This document shows positions 43,435 to 52,289 of a stretch of 64,000 nt of DNA, piece by piece. The position numbers and the translations under genes were made by a program. Position 1 is the first letter of the stretch. Each line of letters opens with the position of its first letter. Source of the DNA: G963664115 sp965216035 (lineage in GTDB: Bacteria; Acidobacteriota; Terriglobia; 20CM-2-55-15); the NCBI GenBank assembly GCA_965216035.1, contig CBDCFM010000021.1:1341701-1405700 (forward strand), read 5' to 3'. The notes under the pieces are model-generated. The model ran no database searches. It was not told the origin of the DNA and saw only the letters and a list, made by a program, of their open reading frames with translations.

Positions 43435-44805
43435 TTATCTGAAACGGATGGAATTAAAGATCCTTCCGAAGGCTTCGTCGTAGTCGTCGAAGGCCTCTTC
43501 TGGGCTTACGGCGATGAAGTAGTAAAACCTGCCGTTTGGGCCGAACGAGGTAACGAGCCAGTCTCTTTCGGGCCCTCCGAAGGGAGATTCCGACCCGATA
43601 CCCACCGACAACGCATCCTGACCGTCAAGTCGGTCGCGGCGGTACCCCTGGCCGATGCGCATTGATGGATTCCCCCGACGCAGGCTCGAGATCAGCTGGT
43701 CGGTCGCATCCTCCAGTGTCATCCGTCCTCTTCCGTCGCCCCGGGTTTCAAACGTTGATATCAGGAAGCCATATCCAAGGTTGCCGTCGTCTGCAGCGAA
43801 ACCCCCCTCAGGGGCAAAGCTAAGTGCATCGTCGGACTCGTGAGCCTCCCAATTTGCGGGGAAGACCAATCGAAGAGTACGCGTCTGATAATTCTGGTAT
43901 CGCGTGGACGGCAGCTCGGGCGGACGTGCCGGGGCGCGATCCTCCGGGGTCTGATCCCGCTCGACAGGTGTTTCTGCAGGGATGTCCGCGAGTCGTTCTT
44001 TGACTCGGCGGAATTCAGAAAAGTTGTCGAAGTAGGTGGCCGGTGCCTGACCTAATCGTTGGATCTCGTCCGCCACGTCGCCCAGCCGATTGCCGGGATT
44101 GGGATGGCTGCTGAAAAATTCCGAGCCCCGGTTGCCAGCTTCGGATTCCAGCTTTTCGAAGAACTCGGTCATCCCTGTCGGGTCGTAACCGGAATCATAG
44201 AGAATCTGCGCACCGAGCAAATCCGCCTGCCGCTCGGCATCCCGGGAAAACTTAAGGAACAGAGAGTTGGCTCCAAAGCCCACTCCCAACTGAGTCAATA
44301 TCGATCCCACGCCGCCGCCCCCGCCAAAAAGTCCTCCCAGGACAGAGAGCGGGGCTTGAGCAATCGAAGCCTTCGATGCCTGATTCGTTCCATGGCGCAA
44401 CGCCACGTGTCCAATCTCGTGGGCGACAACACCGGCGACTTCAGCTTCCCGGTCGGCTGCCTCCAGGATGCCCCGATTAATGTAGATGAAGCCTCCAGGC
44501 AGAGCGAACGCATTGATACCGGAATCGTTAACCAGGGTGAACTGATACGTGTACGGCTCGAATGGGGTTACCATGGCAAGTTGCTGTCCCAGTCGGTTGA
44601 TATATTCGCCGAGAAGGGCGTCGTCGATGAGGTTGAGTTCCTGCTCCGCTTCGTCTGCGACCTGGCGACCCATCTCAACATCTTGTTGGGGAGAGTAAAT
44701 ATTGAAGCCCGGGTTGAGTTCGGTCCGCTGTGCCGACACGGACGGCACCGAGAGAAGAAAAAACATGATCCAGGTGGCCGGTCTGGAACTTAGAAATTTC
44801 ATCAT
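43435..44805 (-). CDS. M48-family metalloprotease, BepA/YfgC-like
   Basis: 456 residues with a signal peptide cut after VSA (residue 25). The zinc motif is HEIGH (129-133), preceded by ALPGGFIYINRG and followed by the third-ligand helix SRDAERQADLLGAQ and FFSSHPNPGNR. A long C-terminal part after a proline-rich linker (RAPARPPELP) has a beta-rich fold (RLVFPANWEAHESDD, GIGSESPFGGPERDWLV) that may bind substrates. It lacks the TPR region of E. coli BepA. It is the second M48 protease in the window; the two share the catalytic core but differ in their tails. Confidence 0.88.
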   Translation of the reverse strand: MMKFLSSRPATWIMFFLLSVPSVSAQRTELNPGFNIYSPQQDVEMGRQVADEAEQELNLIDDALLGEYINRLGQQLAMVTPFEPYTYQFTLVNDSGINAFALPGGFIYINRGILEAADREAEVAGVVAHEIGHVALRHGTNQASKASIAQAPLSVLGGLFGGGGGVGSILTQLGVGFGANSLFLKFSRDAERQADLLGAQILYDSGYDPTGMTEFFEKLESEAGNRGSEFFSSHPNPGNRLGDVADEIQRLGQAPATYFDNFSEFRRVKERLADIPAETPVERDQTPEDRAPARPPELPSTRYQNYQTRTLRLVFPANWEAHESDDALSFAPEGGFAADDGNLGYGFLISTFETRGDGRGRMTLEDATDQLISSLRRGNPSMRIGQGYRRDRLDGQDALSVGIGSESPFGGPERDWLVTSFGPNGRFYYFIAVSPEEAFDDYDEAFGRIFNSIRFR

Positions 44806-45184
44806 GACGAAGGATCTCCTCAGCTATAGGACCTCACAGAATGGCCCCCAATTCGTCCTCTAAGGCAGCAGGATAACCCACGAAGTGGGCATTTATACCT
44901 CTCCCTCGGTTTTTAGTTCACCATTTTTCAAGCGCAGACAAGAGGCTCCTCACCGAAATCAAGGCTGTCACTGCGTCGCGATGGGCATCCCGATGCGCCG
45001 GGTGTGCGCGGTGTCATTGGCAGGAAGACCGGCAGGAAGACCGATCAAATTGTCCCCCACTGCACAGGAGAGGGCCACAATTTGGGTTCTATTATACATA
45101 TTTATTATGGATATATAACAGAATATATAATGTATTACTTCATTATTTGATCTGCCGACCGGGGATCGTGAGATCGAGACAGCC
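44806..45184. other. Intergenic region with an AT-rich core
   Basis: About 380 bases. A direct repeat GGCAGGAAGACC occurs twice in a row (45019-45042). From about 45085 to 45150 the sequence is very AT-rich (TTATACATATTTATTATGG, ATATATAATG), unlike its surroundings, and probably contains the promoter of the ligase fusion gene. No gene is supported. Confidence 0.45.
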
Positions 45185-47698
45185 ATGGAAACCCTACTGG
45201 AACTGCTTCCGCGTATTCAGTCTTTGGGCGCCCGTGAGGCCATCCGTTTCTCGGACGGAATCCGCACCGAGATCTGGTCCTATCAGGAGCTCGACCTCGC
45301 CATCACGCGGTTTGTGGGTCACCTCAAGGCAACGGGCTTAGGGCCCGGCGACCGGCTGCTTCTATGGAGTGAGAACCGTCCGGAATGGATTGCCGTCTTT
45401 TGGGCTTGCCTCATCCAGGGCGTCGTGGTGGTTCCCGTGGATGCGAGCTCGACCCCTAAACGGGTCTCTCAAATCCAAGGTGAAGCCGGCACGCAGCTGC
45501 TCGTCCGTGGACAGGCCACGGCCGTCCCCCCTCCGGAGGCAAACGTATTTCGGATTCAGGATCTCACAGATCTTCCTTTGCCCTCCGACCGGAGCGGCCC
45601 CCCGATCAAGGCTGCGGACATCGTCCAGATCCTCTACACTTCAGGGACCACCGCAGAGCCCAAGGGTGTGGTTCACCGGCACCGCAACATCTGTTCGAAT
45701 CTGACGCCGATCGGACGCGAAATTCACCGCTACCGGCATTGGGCGCGTCCCTTCCAACCTGTCCGACTCCTCGACATGGTCCCGCTCAGTCACATGTTCG
45801 GACAGTCCATGGGGATCTTTATCCCTCTCCTGCTGGAAGGGTCCGTCGTCTTTATGACCGGCCTCCATCCCGCAACGATTCGCCGGACGATTCGCAGCCA
45901 AGGCATCTCGGTGCTCGTCACCGTCCCCCATGTTTTGGAAACCCTCCGATCCGATGTCGAACGACGGCATCCAGAAACAGGATCCCCTCGGCTTCAACCG
46001 CGAGGCGTCATGGCGCGGTGGTGGCACTATCGAAGCATACATCGGGAATTCGGATGGAAGTTCTGGGCCTTCGTCGTGGGCGGCGCATCGCTCAACGCCA
46101 GTGTCGAGGAGTACTGGGCCCGAATCGGCTTGCTAGTCATCCAGGGTTACGGATTGACCGAAACCAGTCCGGTCGTAACTGCGAATCATCCGCTCCGCGC
46201 ACGCCGTGGGACGATCGGTCGAAGCCTGGGCAATCAGGAAATTACGATTGCGGACGATGGCGAAATGTGGGTGCGCGGACCCAGCGTCGTTGAGGAGTAC
46301 GTGCACAGCGGATCGAGTGTCCGGCCAACGACTGATGCTGACGGGTGGTTTCATACGGGCGACATCGGTGAAATGGATTCGGAAGGAAACGTGATTTACC
46401 GAGGCCGGAAGAAGGACATTATCGTCACTGCCGACGGTCTCAACGTCTACCCGGATGACGTCGAGGACGTTCTCAATAACGTCGTTGGCGTCAGAGACAG
46501 TGCCGTCATAGCGGTGCAGGGCTCCCATGGTGAGGTGCCGCATGCGGTCTTGATTCTCGACACGCCTCGTATCGACCCGGCTCCCCTTATCGAGGCTGGG
46601 AATCGTCTCCTTGAACCCGGACAACGCATTCGCAGCTGGTCGGTGTGGCCCGATGAAGACTTCCCCAGGACACTCGCCACCCTGAAAGTGCAGCGTCGGC
46701 TTGTCCTTGAACGTATGGTTGCCGATCCCGCGGGTTCCGGACAAAGCTCCAACAGAGATCCATCGTCACTGATCGCTCTTGTTTCTGGGTTGAGGGGGGC
46801 CCGCGGGGCAGACGTGACCCCGAACACGCACATGACCGAAGACCTGGGGCTCTCTTCTCTGGAACGAATCGATCTGCTCGCCGGGTTGGAAGCCCGTTAC
46901 GGAATCGAACTCGACGAAACCGAGTTCTCAGAAGCGTCAACGATCGCAGAACTCGAGGCCCAGGTCGCAGCCGCCCGACGACATTTGACACCAAACGGTG
47001 TCCCCCTCCCACGCAGGCATTCGAATGGGGAGCTGTCCCCACCGAGATGGTCTCGCAGCATATTTGTCCGGGCTTTTCGAAGTTGCGTGCAAACAACCCT
47101 GATCCTCCCGCTGCTGCGAACCTTCGTCCGGATCAGTGTTGAGGGACTAGAAAACCTCGAGACGATCCGGGCACCTGTGCTGTTTGCATCCAACCATGCC
47201 AGCCATTTGGACACGCCCGTAATCCTGAAGGGCCTGCCCCGGCCTTGGCGCGGCCGGCTCGCTCCGGCCATGCGGGAAGAATACTTTCGCCAAGAAGCGC
47301 CTGCCCTGATCGGCCGTTTGGGATACATTCTGGCCTCGCTGACCTTCAACACCTATCCGTTACCACAACAGCTGGGCCGGGTTGGCGAATCGCTGCGTTA
47401 CACTGGAGAGTTGGTCAGTTCGGGCTACTGCCCCCTGATCTTCCCTGAAGGCAAACGGACCACTGACGGCGCATTGGGCCCTCTCCGAACGGGCGTTGGG
47501 TTGATGGCAGTGCGGCTCCGAATTTCGGTGGTGCCGCTACTGGTTGAGGGGACGTTCGAACTACTTCCCTTGGGTGCGGGTTGGCCAAAACGCGGACGGG
47601 TCAGGCTCAAAATCGGCGCTCCTATCCGGCCGGAGGAAGATGAGTCCTACGCGTCCGTCTCGAGGCGGCTCGAGGCGGTGCTGCGCTCAATGGCCTGA
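45185..47698 (+). CDS. AMP-ligase / acyl carrier / PlsC acyltransferase fusion
   Basis: 837 residues. Domain 1 (about 1-520) is an ANL-family acyl-CoA/ACP synthetase with YTSGTTAEPKG (about 150), GYGLTETSPVV, TDADGWFHTGDIG and RKKDIIVTADGLNVYP. Domain 2 (about 535-600) is an acyl carrier with DLGLSSLERIDL, the serine at about 557 being the phosphopantetheine site. Domain 3 (about 625-837) is a PlsC/LPLAT with NHASHLD (about 669), IFPEGKRTTDGALGP and VVPLLVEGTFELLP. It could activate a free fatty acid, hold it on its own carrier and transfer it to a lysolipid. The domain order differs from E. coli Aas (PlsC first). The frame is intact. Confidence 0.9.
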   Translation: METLLELLPRIQSLGAREAIRFSDGIRTEIWSYQELDLAITRFVGHLKATGLGPGDRLLLWSENRPEWIAVFWACLIQGVVVVPVDASSTPKRVSQIQGEAGTQLLVRGQATAVPPPEANVFRIQDLTDLPLPSDRSGPPIKAADIVQILYTSGTTAEPKGVVHRHRNICSNLTPIGREIHRYRHWARPFQPVRLLDMVPLSHMFGQSMGIFIPLLLEGSVVFMTGLHPATIRRTIRSQGISVLVTVPHVLETLRSDVERRHPETGSPRLQPRGVMARWWHYRSIHREFGWKFWAFVVGGASLNASVEEYWARIGLLVIQGYGLTETSPVVTANHPLRARRGTIGRSLGNQEITIADDGEMWVRGPSVVEEYVHSGSSVRPTTDADGWFHTGDIGEMDSEGNVIYRGRKKDIIVTADGLNVYPDDVEDVLNNVVGVRDSAVIAVQGSHGEVPHAVLILDTPRIDPAPLIEAGNRLLEPGQRIRSWSVWPDEDFPRTLATLKVQRRLVLERMVADPAGSGQSSNRDPSSLIALVSGLRGARGADVTPNTHMTEDLGLSSLERIDLLAGLEARYGIELDETEFSEASTIAELEAQVAAARRHLTPNGVPLPRRHSNGELSPPRWSRSIFVRAFRSCVQTTLILPLLRTFVRISVEGLENLETIRAPVLFASNHASHLDTPVILKGLPRPWRGRLAPAMREEYFRQEAPALIGRLGYILASLTFNTYPLPQQLGRVGESLRYTGELVSSGYCPLIFPEGKRTTDGALGPLRTGVGLMAVRLRISVVPLLVEGTFELLPLGAGWPKRGRVRLKIGAPIRPEEDESYASVSRRLEAVLRSMA

Positions 47699-47747
47699 GT
47701 GCTGGCGTATTATGCAGGGCACGACACGGACGAAGGAGACAGAACGG

Positions 47748-47842
47748 ATGGAACTCGGGAAAGTCGGTCTGGGCCGGATACGTGCGGGAATCGCGGTGCG
47801 TCTGAGAGGAAAAGGTCATCGGGTGGTCGGATTCGAAGAATA
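47748..47842 (+). pseudogene. N-terminal relic of a 6-phosphogluconate dehydrogenase-like gene
   Basis: About 31 codons read MELGKVGLGRIRAGIAVRLR then GKGHRVVGFEE and stop. This matches the NAD(P)-binding start of decarboxylating 6-phosphogluconate dehydrogenases of the short NAD type (family form MxLGMIGLGRMGxNMxxRL). GAACGG just upstream may be an old ribosome site. The second and third glycine-loop positions are altered (RIRAG). The rest of the gene is gone. Confidence 0.5.
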
Positions 47843-48253
47843 ACCCGCGGTGGTTCCTCCCGGCCTATGGCGCAACTGTTGACGTGTTGGGACGCTCGAT
47901 GGTTGAAGGTTTGGCTTTCCAGATCGGGATTTCCTATGAACGGGTCACCGCAGTCTTGAGACAGGATTCGGGAACAACCGTTCTCTCCGGAAACGCCTTT
48001 GAGACGCTGGAACCGTCAGCGATCCTGGCAGCGATCGTTCCCGCCCAGATCATTGAGCCCCTCTCACCGGGTTTGGCCACGTTGCGGGCTGCAGCCCGTT
48101 GCGGTTTTCAGGCTGGGGGACCCGACACAGGGGGCCACGGAAGCCGTATTGGCCGCGGCCCGAATCATTGATCCCAATCCCGACACACGACTCAACGAAC
48201 GCTATACCCGTTTTAAGGCCGCTTACTTCGACACTCAGCAGGTCTCCAACTAG
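47842..48253 (+). pseudogene. Relic of an FGGY-type sugar kinase (gluconokinase-like), frameshifted
   Basis: Two overlapping frames together resemble the C-terminal domain of FGGY kinases. The first reads NPRWFLPAYGA, GRSMVEGLAFQIG, TVLSGNAFETLEPSAILAAI and SPGLATLRAAA (family form: ERxPxW..., LExxAFxxR, SGG...PxWxQxxADV, ASALGAAxxA). The second continues GATEAVLAAARIIDPNPDTR and YTRFKAAYFD (family form: PdxxxxxxYxxxYxxFxxLY). The N-terminal ATP and sugar-binding half and the glycine-glycine motif are missing. With the adjacent dehydrogenase relic it points to a decayed gluconate or pentose-phosphate gene pair. Confidence 0.45.
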
Positions 48254-49539
48254 ATGCTGAGGCCTTCACTGATCCGGCGAGCCCATCCCAGCGATTCCAG
48301 ATAGTGGCTCCGAATCGTCATGGGCTGAACGTCTTTGAAACACACCCCATCCCAGTCGGCCCGCTCATAGGCGAGGACGCACTGGAGGGCTTCGCCCAGA
48401 GATCCTTCCCGACGTGTCAGCGCGGAGATCAATTCATCCGAAATGGGCAATTCCTTGAGCGCGTCTTCCATGGGACGGTCCATCAGCGCGTCGAGCACAG
48501 ATAAGATGCCGACCGTAAAGAACGTTTCTTTCGGACCCGCGTTTGCAGAAGTGGCCAATCGCTCACACACTGCAGCACGCACGATTGCAGTGATCATCAG
48601 TTCGCGCGGCTTGTGGTCCATCTTGGAGAACATGAGCAGGCTGGCCCAGACGCGAATTCGTCCCATTCCGATCAGTTTTGCGGCGTGGCTGATCGAATCG
48701 ACCTCCCGGTTCATCCCGAGAAACGCGGAGTTCGCGAACCGCAACAGCTTGTAGGTGAGCGCAACGTCGGTGCTGATCGTTTGCTCGAGCTCGTTCATGC
48801 TGAGGTTGGGATCCTGAAGCTGAGCCAGAATCCGCAGTGCCGCCATGCGGTTGGCGGGGACATCAGTGGCTGTAATCTTCGGAGAACAAAAGAAATATCC
48901 CTGGTACATTTCGAAGTTGTGTTTTTTGCACAACTCAAATTGTTCGTAGGTATCGACGTTGTCCGCCAGCAGTCGGACGCTGAGACGGGAGAGGGCCTCG
49001 ACTTGCTCCGCCAGTTCATCGTCTCCCAAATCACGAACATTGACCCGGACGATGTCCGCAACCGAGGGACTGTTTCCATTCAAGGACTCTGGTGTCGTGT
49101 TTCGGACCGCGATCCTGTACCCCGCGTCCGACAACTTCCGGAGCTCATCCTTGAACGCCGGGTCCGAGACGATATCATCGAGAACTTCCAATACGACCCT
49201 TTGCTTTGAAAGAGATAGACAATAGCCAGCCATAACGCCGTCATGGGACACGTCCACAAACGCTTGATTGTTGCCAACGATCTGATCGAGGCCGACTTCA
49301 GAAAAAGTCCCCAGTTCATCGCGTAAGGCGTCCAACTCGGCGGCCGATGGATGGGGACTGCCCTCATCACGGGGCTGTGACACCAGTTCGTAGGCGTGCA
49401 ACGCCACGTTGGACTCGTATATCGGCATCCGACTGACGTAGCCTTTTTCCATGAGTAAGTTCTTGCTTGAAGGGCCCCGGGTTCGCGTTCCTGATTCCGT
49501 TCGGGCGGATTCGTCCCAAATAAAAGTAGTGCTCGTCAT
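48250..49539 (-). CDS. EAL-HDOD signalling protein (YuxH type)
   Basis: About 429 residues from the ATG at 49539; an ATG at 49452 just before YVSRMPIYESN is an alternative, and neither has a strong ribosome site. Residues 30-230 are an EAL-like domain beginning RMPIYESNVALHAYELVSQ. The catalytic EAL glutamates are not clear (VLEVLDD is in place of ExLE), so it is probably not an active phosphodiesterase. Residues about 235-420 are an HDOD domain (AALRILAQLQDPNLSMNELE, YKLLRFANSAFLGM, LIGMGRIRVWASLLMFS). Such proteins act as regulatory adaptors in stress or c-di-GMP circuits. Its end overlaps the kinase relic by 4 bases. Confidence 0.82.
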   Translation of the reverse strand: MTSTTFIWDESARTESGTRTRGPSSKNLLMEKGYVSRMPIYESNVALHAYELVSQPRDEGSPHPSAAELDALRDELGTFSEVGLDQIVGNNQAFVDVSHDGVMAGYCLSLSKQRVVLEVLDDIVSDPAFKDELRKLSDAGYRIAVRNTTPESLNGNSPSVADIVRVNVRDLGDDELAEQVEALSRLSVRLLADNVDTYEQFELCKKHNFEMYQGYFFCSPKITATDVPANRMAALRILAQLQDPNLSMNELEQTISTDVALTYKLLRFANSAFLGMNREVDSISHAAKLIGMGRIRVWASLLMFSKMDHKPRELMITAIVRAAVCERLATSANAGPKETFFTVGILSVLDALMDRPMEDALKELPISDELISALTRREGSLGEALQCVLAYERADWDGVCFKDVQPMTIRSHYLESLGWARRISEGLSI

Positions 49540-49724
49540 TAATATGTTTGAGACACGCTCTGAGTCAAGCCTCCTAGCAAATCGCTGCGCTTTAACCTCG
49601 TGTGCCGGTTTGAAAACGCAGGAGATTTCCGACTGGATCCGCTCAAATTGCTCCACTGAGGCTGTGACTCGCATCGGGGGCCATCCCCACCGGGGGTCCG
49701 TCGCCAGCCCGTGCCTAGCGTTCG

Positions 49725-50048
49725 CTACTGTAGCCGATCGATCTTGGCTGCAAGAATGAAGTCGCTCTCTGTGAGACCGTCGATCTTATGCGTCCATATC
49801 GAAACGCCCACCTTGCCCCAGGCCAGATAGAGATCGGGATGGTGCCCTTGTTCTTCGGCCAGCGCTCCGACCCGATTCACGAACTCCAAAGCATTTTTGA
49901 AGTCAGAAAACTCGAACTGCTTGTCGAGATGATGATGCTCAACTACGGTCCAGTTGTTGAGGGCCCCGGCCAGCGGCGCGATCTCCATCGGTGTCAGCGG
50001 CGGGACACCCCCCGTGCAGGGAATGCAGGCCTTTTCTGAAAGTTCCAT
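49725..50048 (-). CDS. phhB: Pterin-4a-carbinolamine dehydratase
   Basis: 107 residues from an ATG with GAGGAGAA 4 bases upstream. The active-site motif is complete: EHHHLDKQFEF (about 37-47), the EEQGHHPDLYLAWGKV segment, and WTHKIDGLTESDF. It dehydrates 4a-hydroxytetrahydrobiopterin during aromatic amino acid hydroxylation. No hydroxylase is nearby. In bacteria the same fold can also serve in molybdopterin-type pathways, but nothing here argues for that. The CIPC pair in the short N-terminal extension (residues 8-11) is a common variant. Confidence 0.93.
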   Translation of the reverse strand: MELSEKACIPCTGGVPPLTPMEIAPLAGALNNWTVVEHHHLDKQFEFSDFKNALEFVNRVGALAEEQGHHPDLYLAWGKVGVSIWTHKIDGLTESDFILAAKIDRLQ

Positions 50049-50231
50049 CGGTTCTCCTCTTTCTTTCATCAGATTCTGGTGTTCAGTATACCGGGCCGGC
50101 CTGCACGATGGCCGGGGCCGAACGTCGAGGATGAGAGGCGGCCGGCATCGAAAGCCTCGGGAAGCCACAGCCACGGGTACGTCAGAGACAGAGTCGGGTC
50201 CCGTCGGGATCAAAGTTGGATCACGGCTGGA

Positions 50232-50714
50232 TCAGGGAAGGAAGCGTTCCTTGTCTCGATCGGAGGGCAGACGGCAGGTTTTGCGTTTACCAAACCAGCG
50301 ATAGCGGTTGTTCGCCACGAAATCATAGATCGAATCACGCAAAGCATGAGGCACTAGTCGCAAAAGGCGCGCCAGACGCCACCCTCCACCCAGAGCTTCA
50401 ACCACACGCAGAACCGCCTCCGACTTGATGTGCAACTGCTCGCCGTCCCAGAAAACAATGCTCGTGAGCCTCTCCGCAGGTCGATTGTTCTCAATCCCAT
50501 GGGGCCCTCCGGCCATCGAACCCCTCGCCCCTACTGTGGTGGAGAAGGTTTCGCCCTGCAACGCGGAAAATCGAAGTTGGGCGCCGCCATCGCGCGCCAG
50601 CACAAAGTCCACGAAACTGTTGCAGAGGCCACATACGCCGTCGAAGAAGACGATGGCGCCGCTCGATTCCGGGATCGCGGCTGAGGGTTCAGGTCTCATA
50701 TTGGCACTCGTCAT
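50232..50714 (-). CDS. DCC-family thiol-disulfide oxidoreductase (DUF393)
   Basis: 160 residues from the ATG at 50714 with CAGAGA upstream; an ATG at 50699 is possible. The DCC signature FFDGVCGLCNSFVDFVL places redox cysteines at 28 and 31. A thioredoxin-like fold follows, with SALQGETFS, SIVFWDGEQLHIKSEAVLRV and the closing IYDFVANNRYRWFGKRKTC. The role of the family is poorly defined. It is 183 bases upstream of phhB on the same strand. The IS256-type element lies about 180 bases beyond its start. Confidence 0.85.
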   Translation of the reverse strand: MTSANMRPEPSAAIPESSGAIVFFDGVCGLCNSFVDFVLARDGGAQLRFSALQGETFSTTVGARGSMAGGPHGIENNRPAERLTSIVFWDGEQLHIKSEAVLRVVEALGGGWRLARLLRLVPHALRDSIYDFVANNRYRWFGKRKTCRLPSDRDKERFLP

Positions 50715-50885
50715 TCTCTGGGACACTCCTTCACTCTGCAAACCGGAAATCACCGGCACGCTCAGGCTGAGACACCCTCCGCTTCGCCACAACGCTTGAT
50801 AGTTAGGCCTCGCCAGAGTAAAAACCGGGTAAAGCGCACCTGTTAAGAGTAATCCTGTTTCACTCAGCAGCTACCCTACGCCCAA

Positions 50886-50894
50886 GGAGCAATA
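50886..50894 (+). repeat. Target-site duplication, left copy
   Basis: GGAGCAATA directly precedes the IS256-type element and is repeated exactly at 52281-52289 after it. Nine bases is a normal duplication for this family. Confidence 0.92.
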
Positions 50895-52280
50895 GAGTTA
50901 TAACCGAATCTGGTGTTTGAGGGATTGAAGAAAAGCGGCGTATCTGGTTGATTTGTTGTTTACGAGACTTCAAAGCAACCAAAGGAGATACGCCACTATG
51001 AGTAAGAGTATCGTTATTGAACTGGAAGATCGAGAAGCGATTGCAGACCCAGTGACCGACCTGCTACGAGCGGGGGCGCAAGAGCTGATCCAACGCGCTG
51101 TGGAAGCCGAACTGTCCGAACTGCTATCCCAGCACGGCGATCGGCGAACCGAGACGGGGAAGGCTGGAGTGGTGCGCAACGGTTATCTGCCTGAACGCGA
51201 GCTGCAGACCGGCCTGGGTCCGGTAACGGTGCAAATCCCGAAGGTTCGCGCCAAGACGGGCGAAGCTGTGACGTTCCGCTCGGCCCTGGTACCCCCCTAC
51301 ATTCGGAAGACGCAGTCGATGGAAGCCGCCGTGCCGTGGTTGTATTTGAAAGGCGTCTCCAGTGGCGAGATGGGTGAGGCCCTGAAAGTTCTTGTCGGTC
51401 CGAAGGCGCAGGGCTTGTCAGCGAGCACGGTATCGCGCTTGAAACGGGTCTGGGCTGAAGAGTACCGCATCGGGTGCGACCAGCGTTTGGACGCCGACCG
51501 CTGGGTCTATGTCTGGGCCGACGGTATCTACAGCGGACTTCGAGCTGAACAAACCAAGTTGTGTGCGTTGGTCGTGATCGGCGTGAATGAACGCGGAGAG
51601 AAGCGTTTTCTGGCGATCGAAGACGGTGTACGGGAATCGACACAGAGTTGGCGTGAGGTCTTGTTGAAGCTGAAGTCCCGAGGGATGAATATTCCGAAGT
51701 TGGCCATCGGTGACGGGGCGATGGGGTTCTGGGCCGCACTGGAGGAAATCTATCCCGAGACACACCAACAACGCTGCTGGATGCACAAGACCATGAATGT
51801 GCTCAACTGCTTACCCAAGTCGGTCCAGGCGAAAGCGAAACAGGCACTGCACGCGATCTGGAAGGCTGAGACACACGCAGATGCCGAGAAGGCATTCGAT
51901 CTGTTCATTGAAACCTATGAGCCGAAGTATCCGAAAGCCACTGTCTGCCTGCAGAAAGACAGAGAAGCACTGCTGGCCTTTTACGGCTTTCCGGCCAAGC
52001 ACTGGCAGAGCATCCGAACGACTAATCCCATTGAATCGACCTTTGCCACCATTCGACACCGAACCAAGCGATCCAGAGGCTGCCTGACACGGGATGGAAT
52101 GCTGCACATGATGTTCAAGCTGGGTCAGTGCGCTGAGAAGAACTGGCGACGATTACGAGGATTCGATGATCTGGTCAAGGTGATTACTGGAGTGAAATTT
52201 AACGATGGAATCGAAGTGACAAAGCTCGATCAGACCGCCGCTTGAATCAATCTCCTAAACACCACTTTTGACAATAACTC
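50895..52280 (+). mobile_element. IS256-family element, copy 2 (intact)
   Basis: 1386 bases with the same ends as copy 1 at 25712-27097 (GAGTTATAACC left, GAGTTATTGTC right on the minus strand). It is flanked by a perfect 9-bp target duplication and carries a complete transposase, so this is a recent, simple insertion. It landed at the ribosome-binding site of the downstream hydrolase gene. Confidence 0.96.
50998..52245 (+). CDS. IS256-family transposase (intact copy)
   Basis: 415 residues from the ATG at 50998 after AAGGAGATACGCC. N-terminal part: RAVEAELSELLSQHGDRRTE and VVRNGYLPERELQTGLGPV. DDE residues are in VWADGIYSG, AIGDGAMGFW and TTNPIESTFATIRHRTKRS. It keeps TGG (Trp) at the codon where copy 1 has a stop. 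It is probably active and could mobilise both copies. Confidence 0.95.
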   Translation: MSKSIVIELEDREAIADPVTDLLRAGAQELIQRAVEAELSELLSQHGDRRTETGKAGVVRNGYLPERELQTGLGPVTVQIPKVRAKTGEAVTFRSALVPPYIRKTQSMEAAVPWLYLKGVSSGEMGEALKVLVGPKAQGLSASTVSRLKRVWAEEYRIGCDQRLDADRWVYVWADGIYSGLRAEQTKLCALVVIGVNERGEKRFLAIEDGVRESTQSWREVLLKLKSRGMNIPKLAIGDGAMGFWAALEEIYPETHQQRCWMHKTMNVLNCLPKSVQAKAKQALHAIWKAETHADAEKAFDLFIETYEPKYPKATVCLQKDREALLAFYGFPAKHWQSIRTTNPIESTFATIRHRTKRSRGCLTRDGMLHMMFKLGQCAEKNWRRLRGFDDLVKVITGVKFNDGIEVTKLDQTAA

Positions 52281-52289
52281 GGAGCAATA
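52281..52289 (+). repeat. Target-site duplication, right copy (includes ribosome site)
   Basis: GGAGCAATA, identical to 50886-50894. Its GGAG is the ribosome-binding site and its last A is the first base of the ATG of the downstream gene, so the duplication restores the translation start. Confidence 0.92.
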
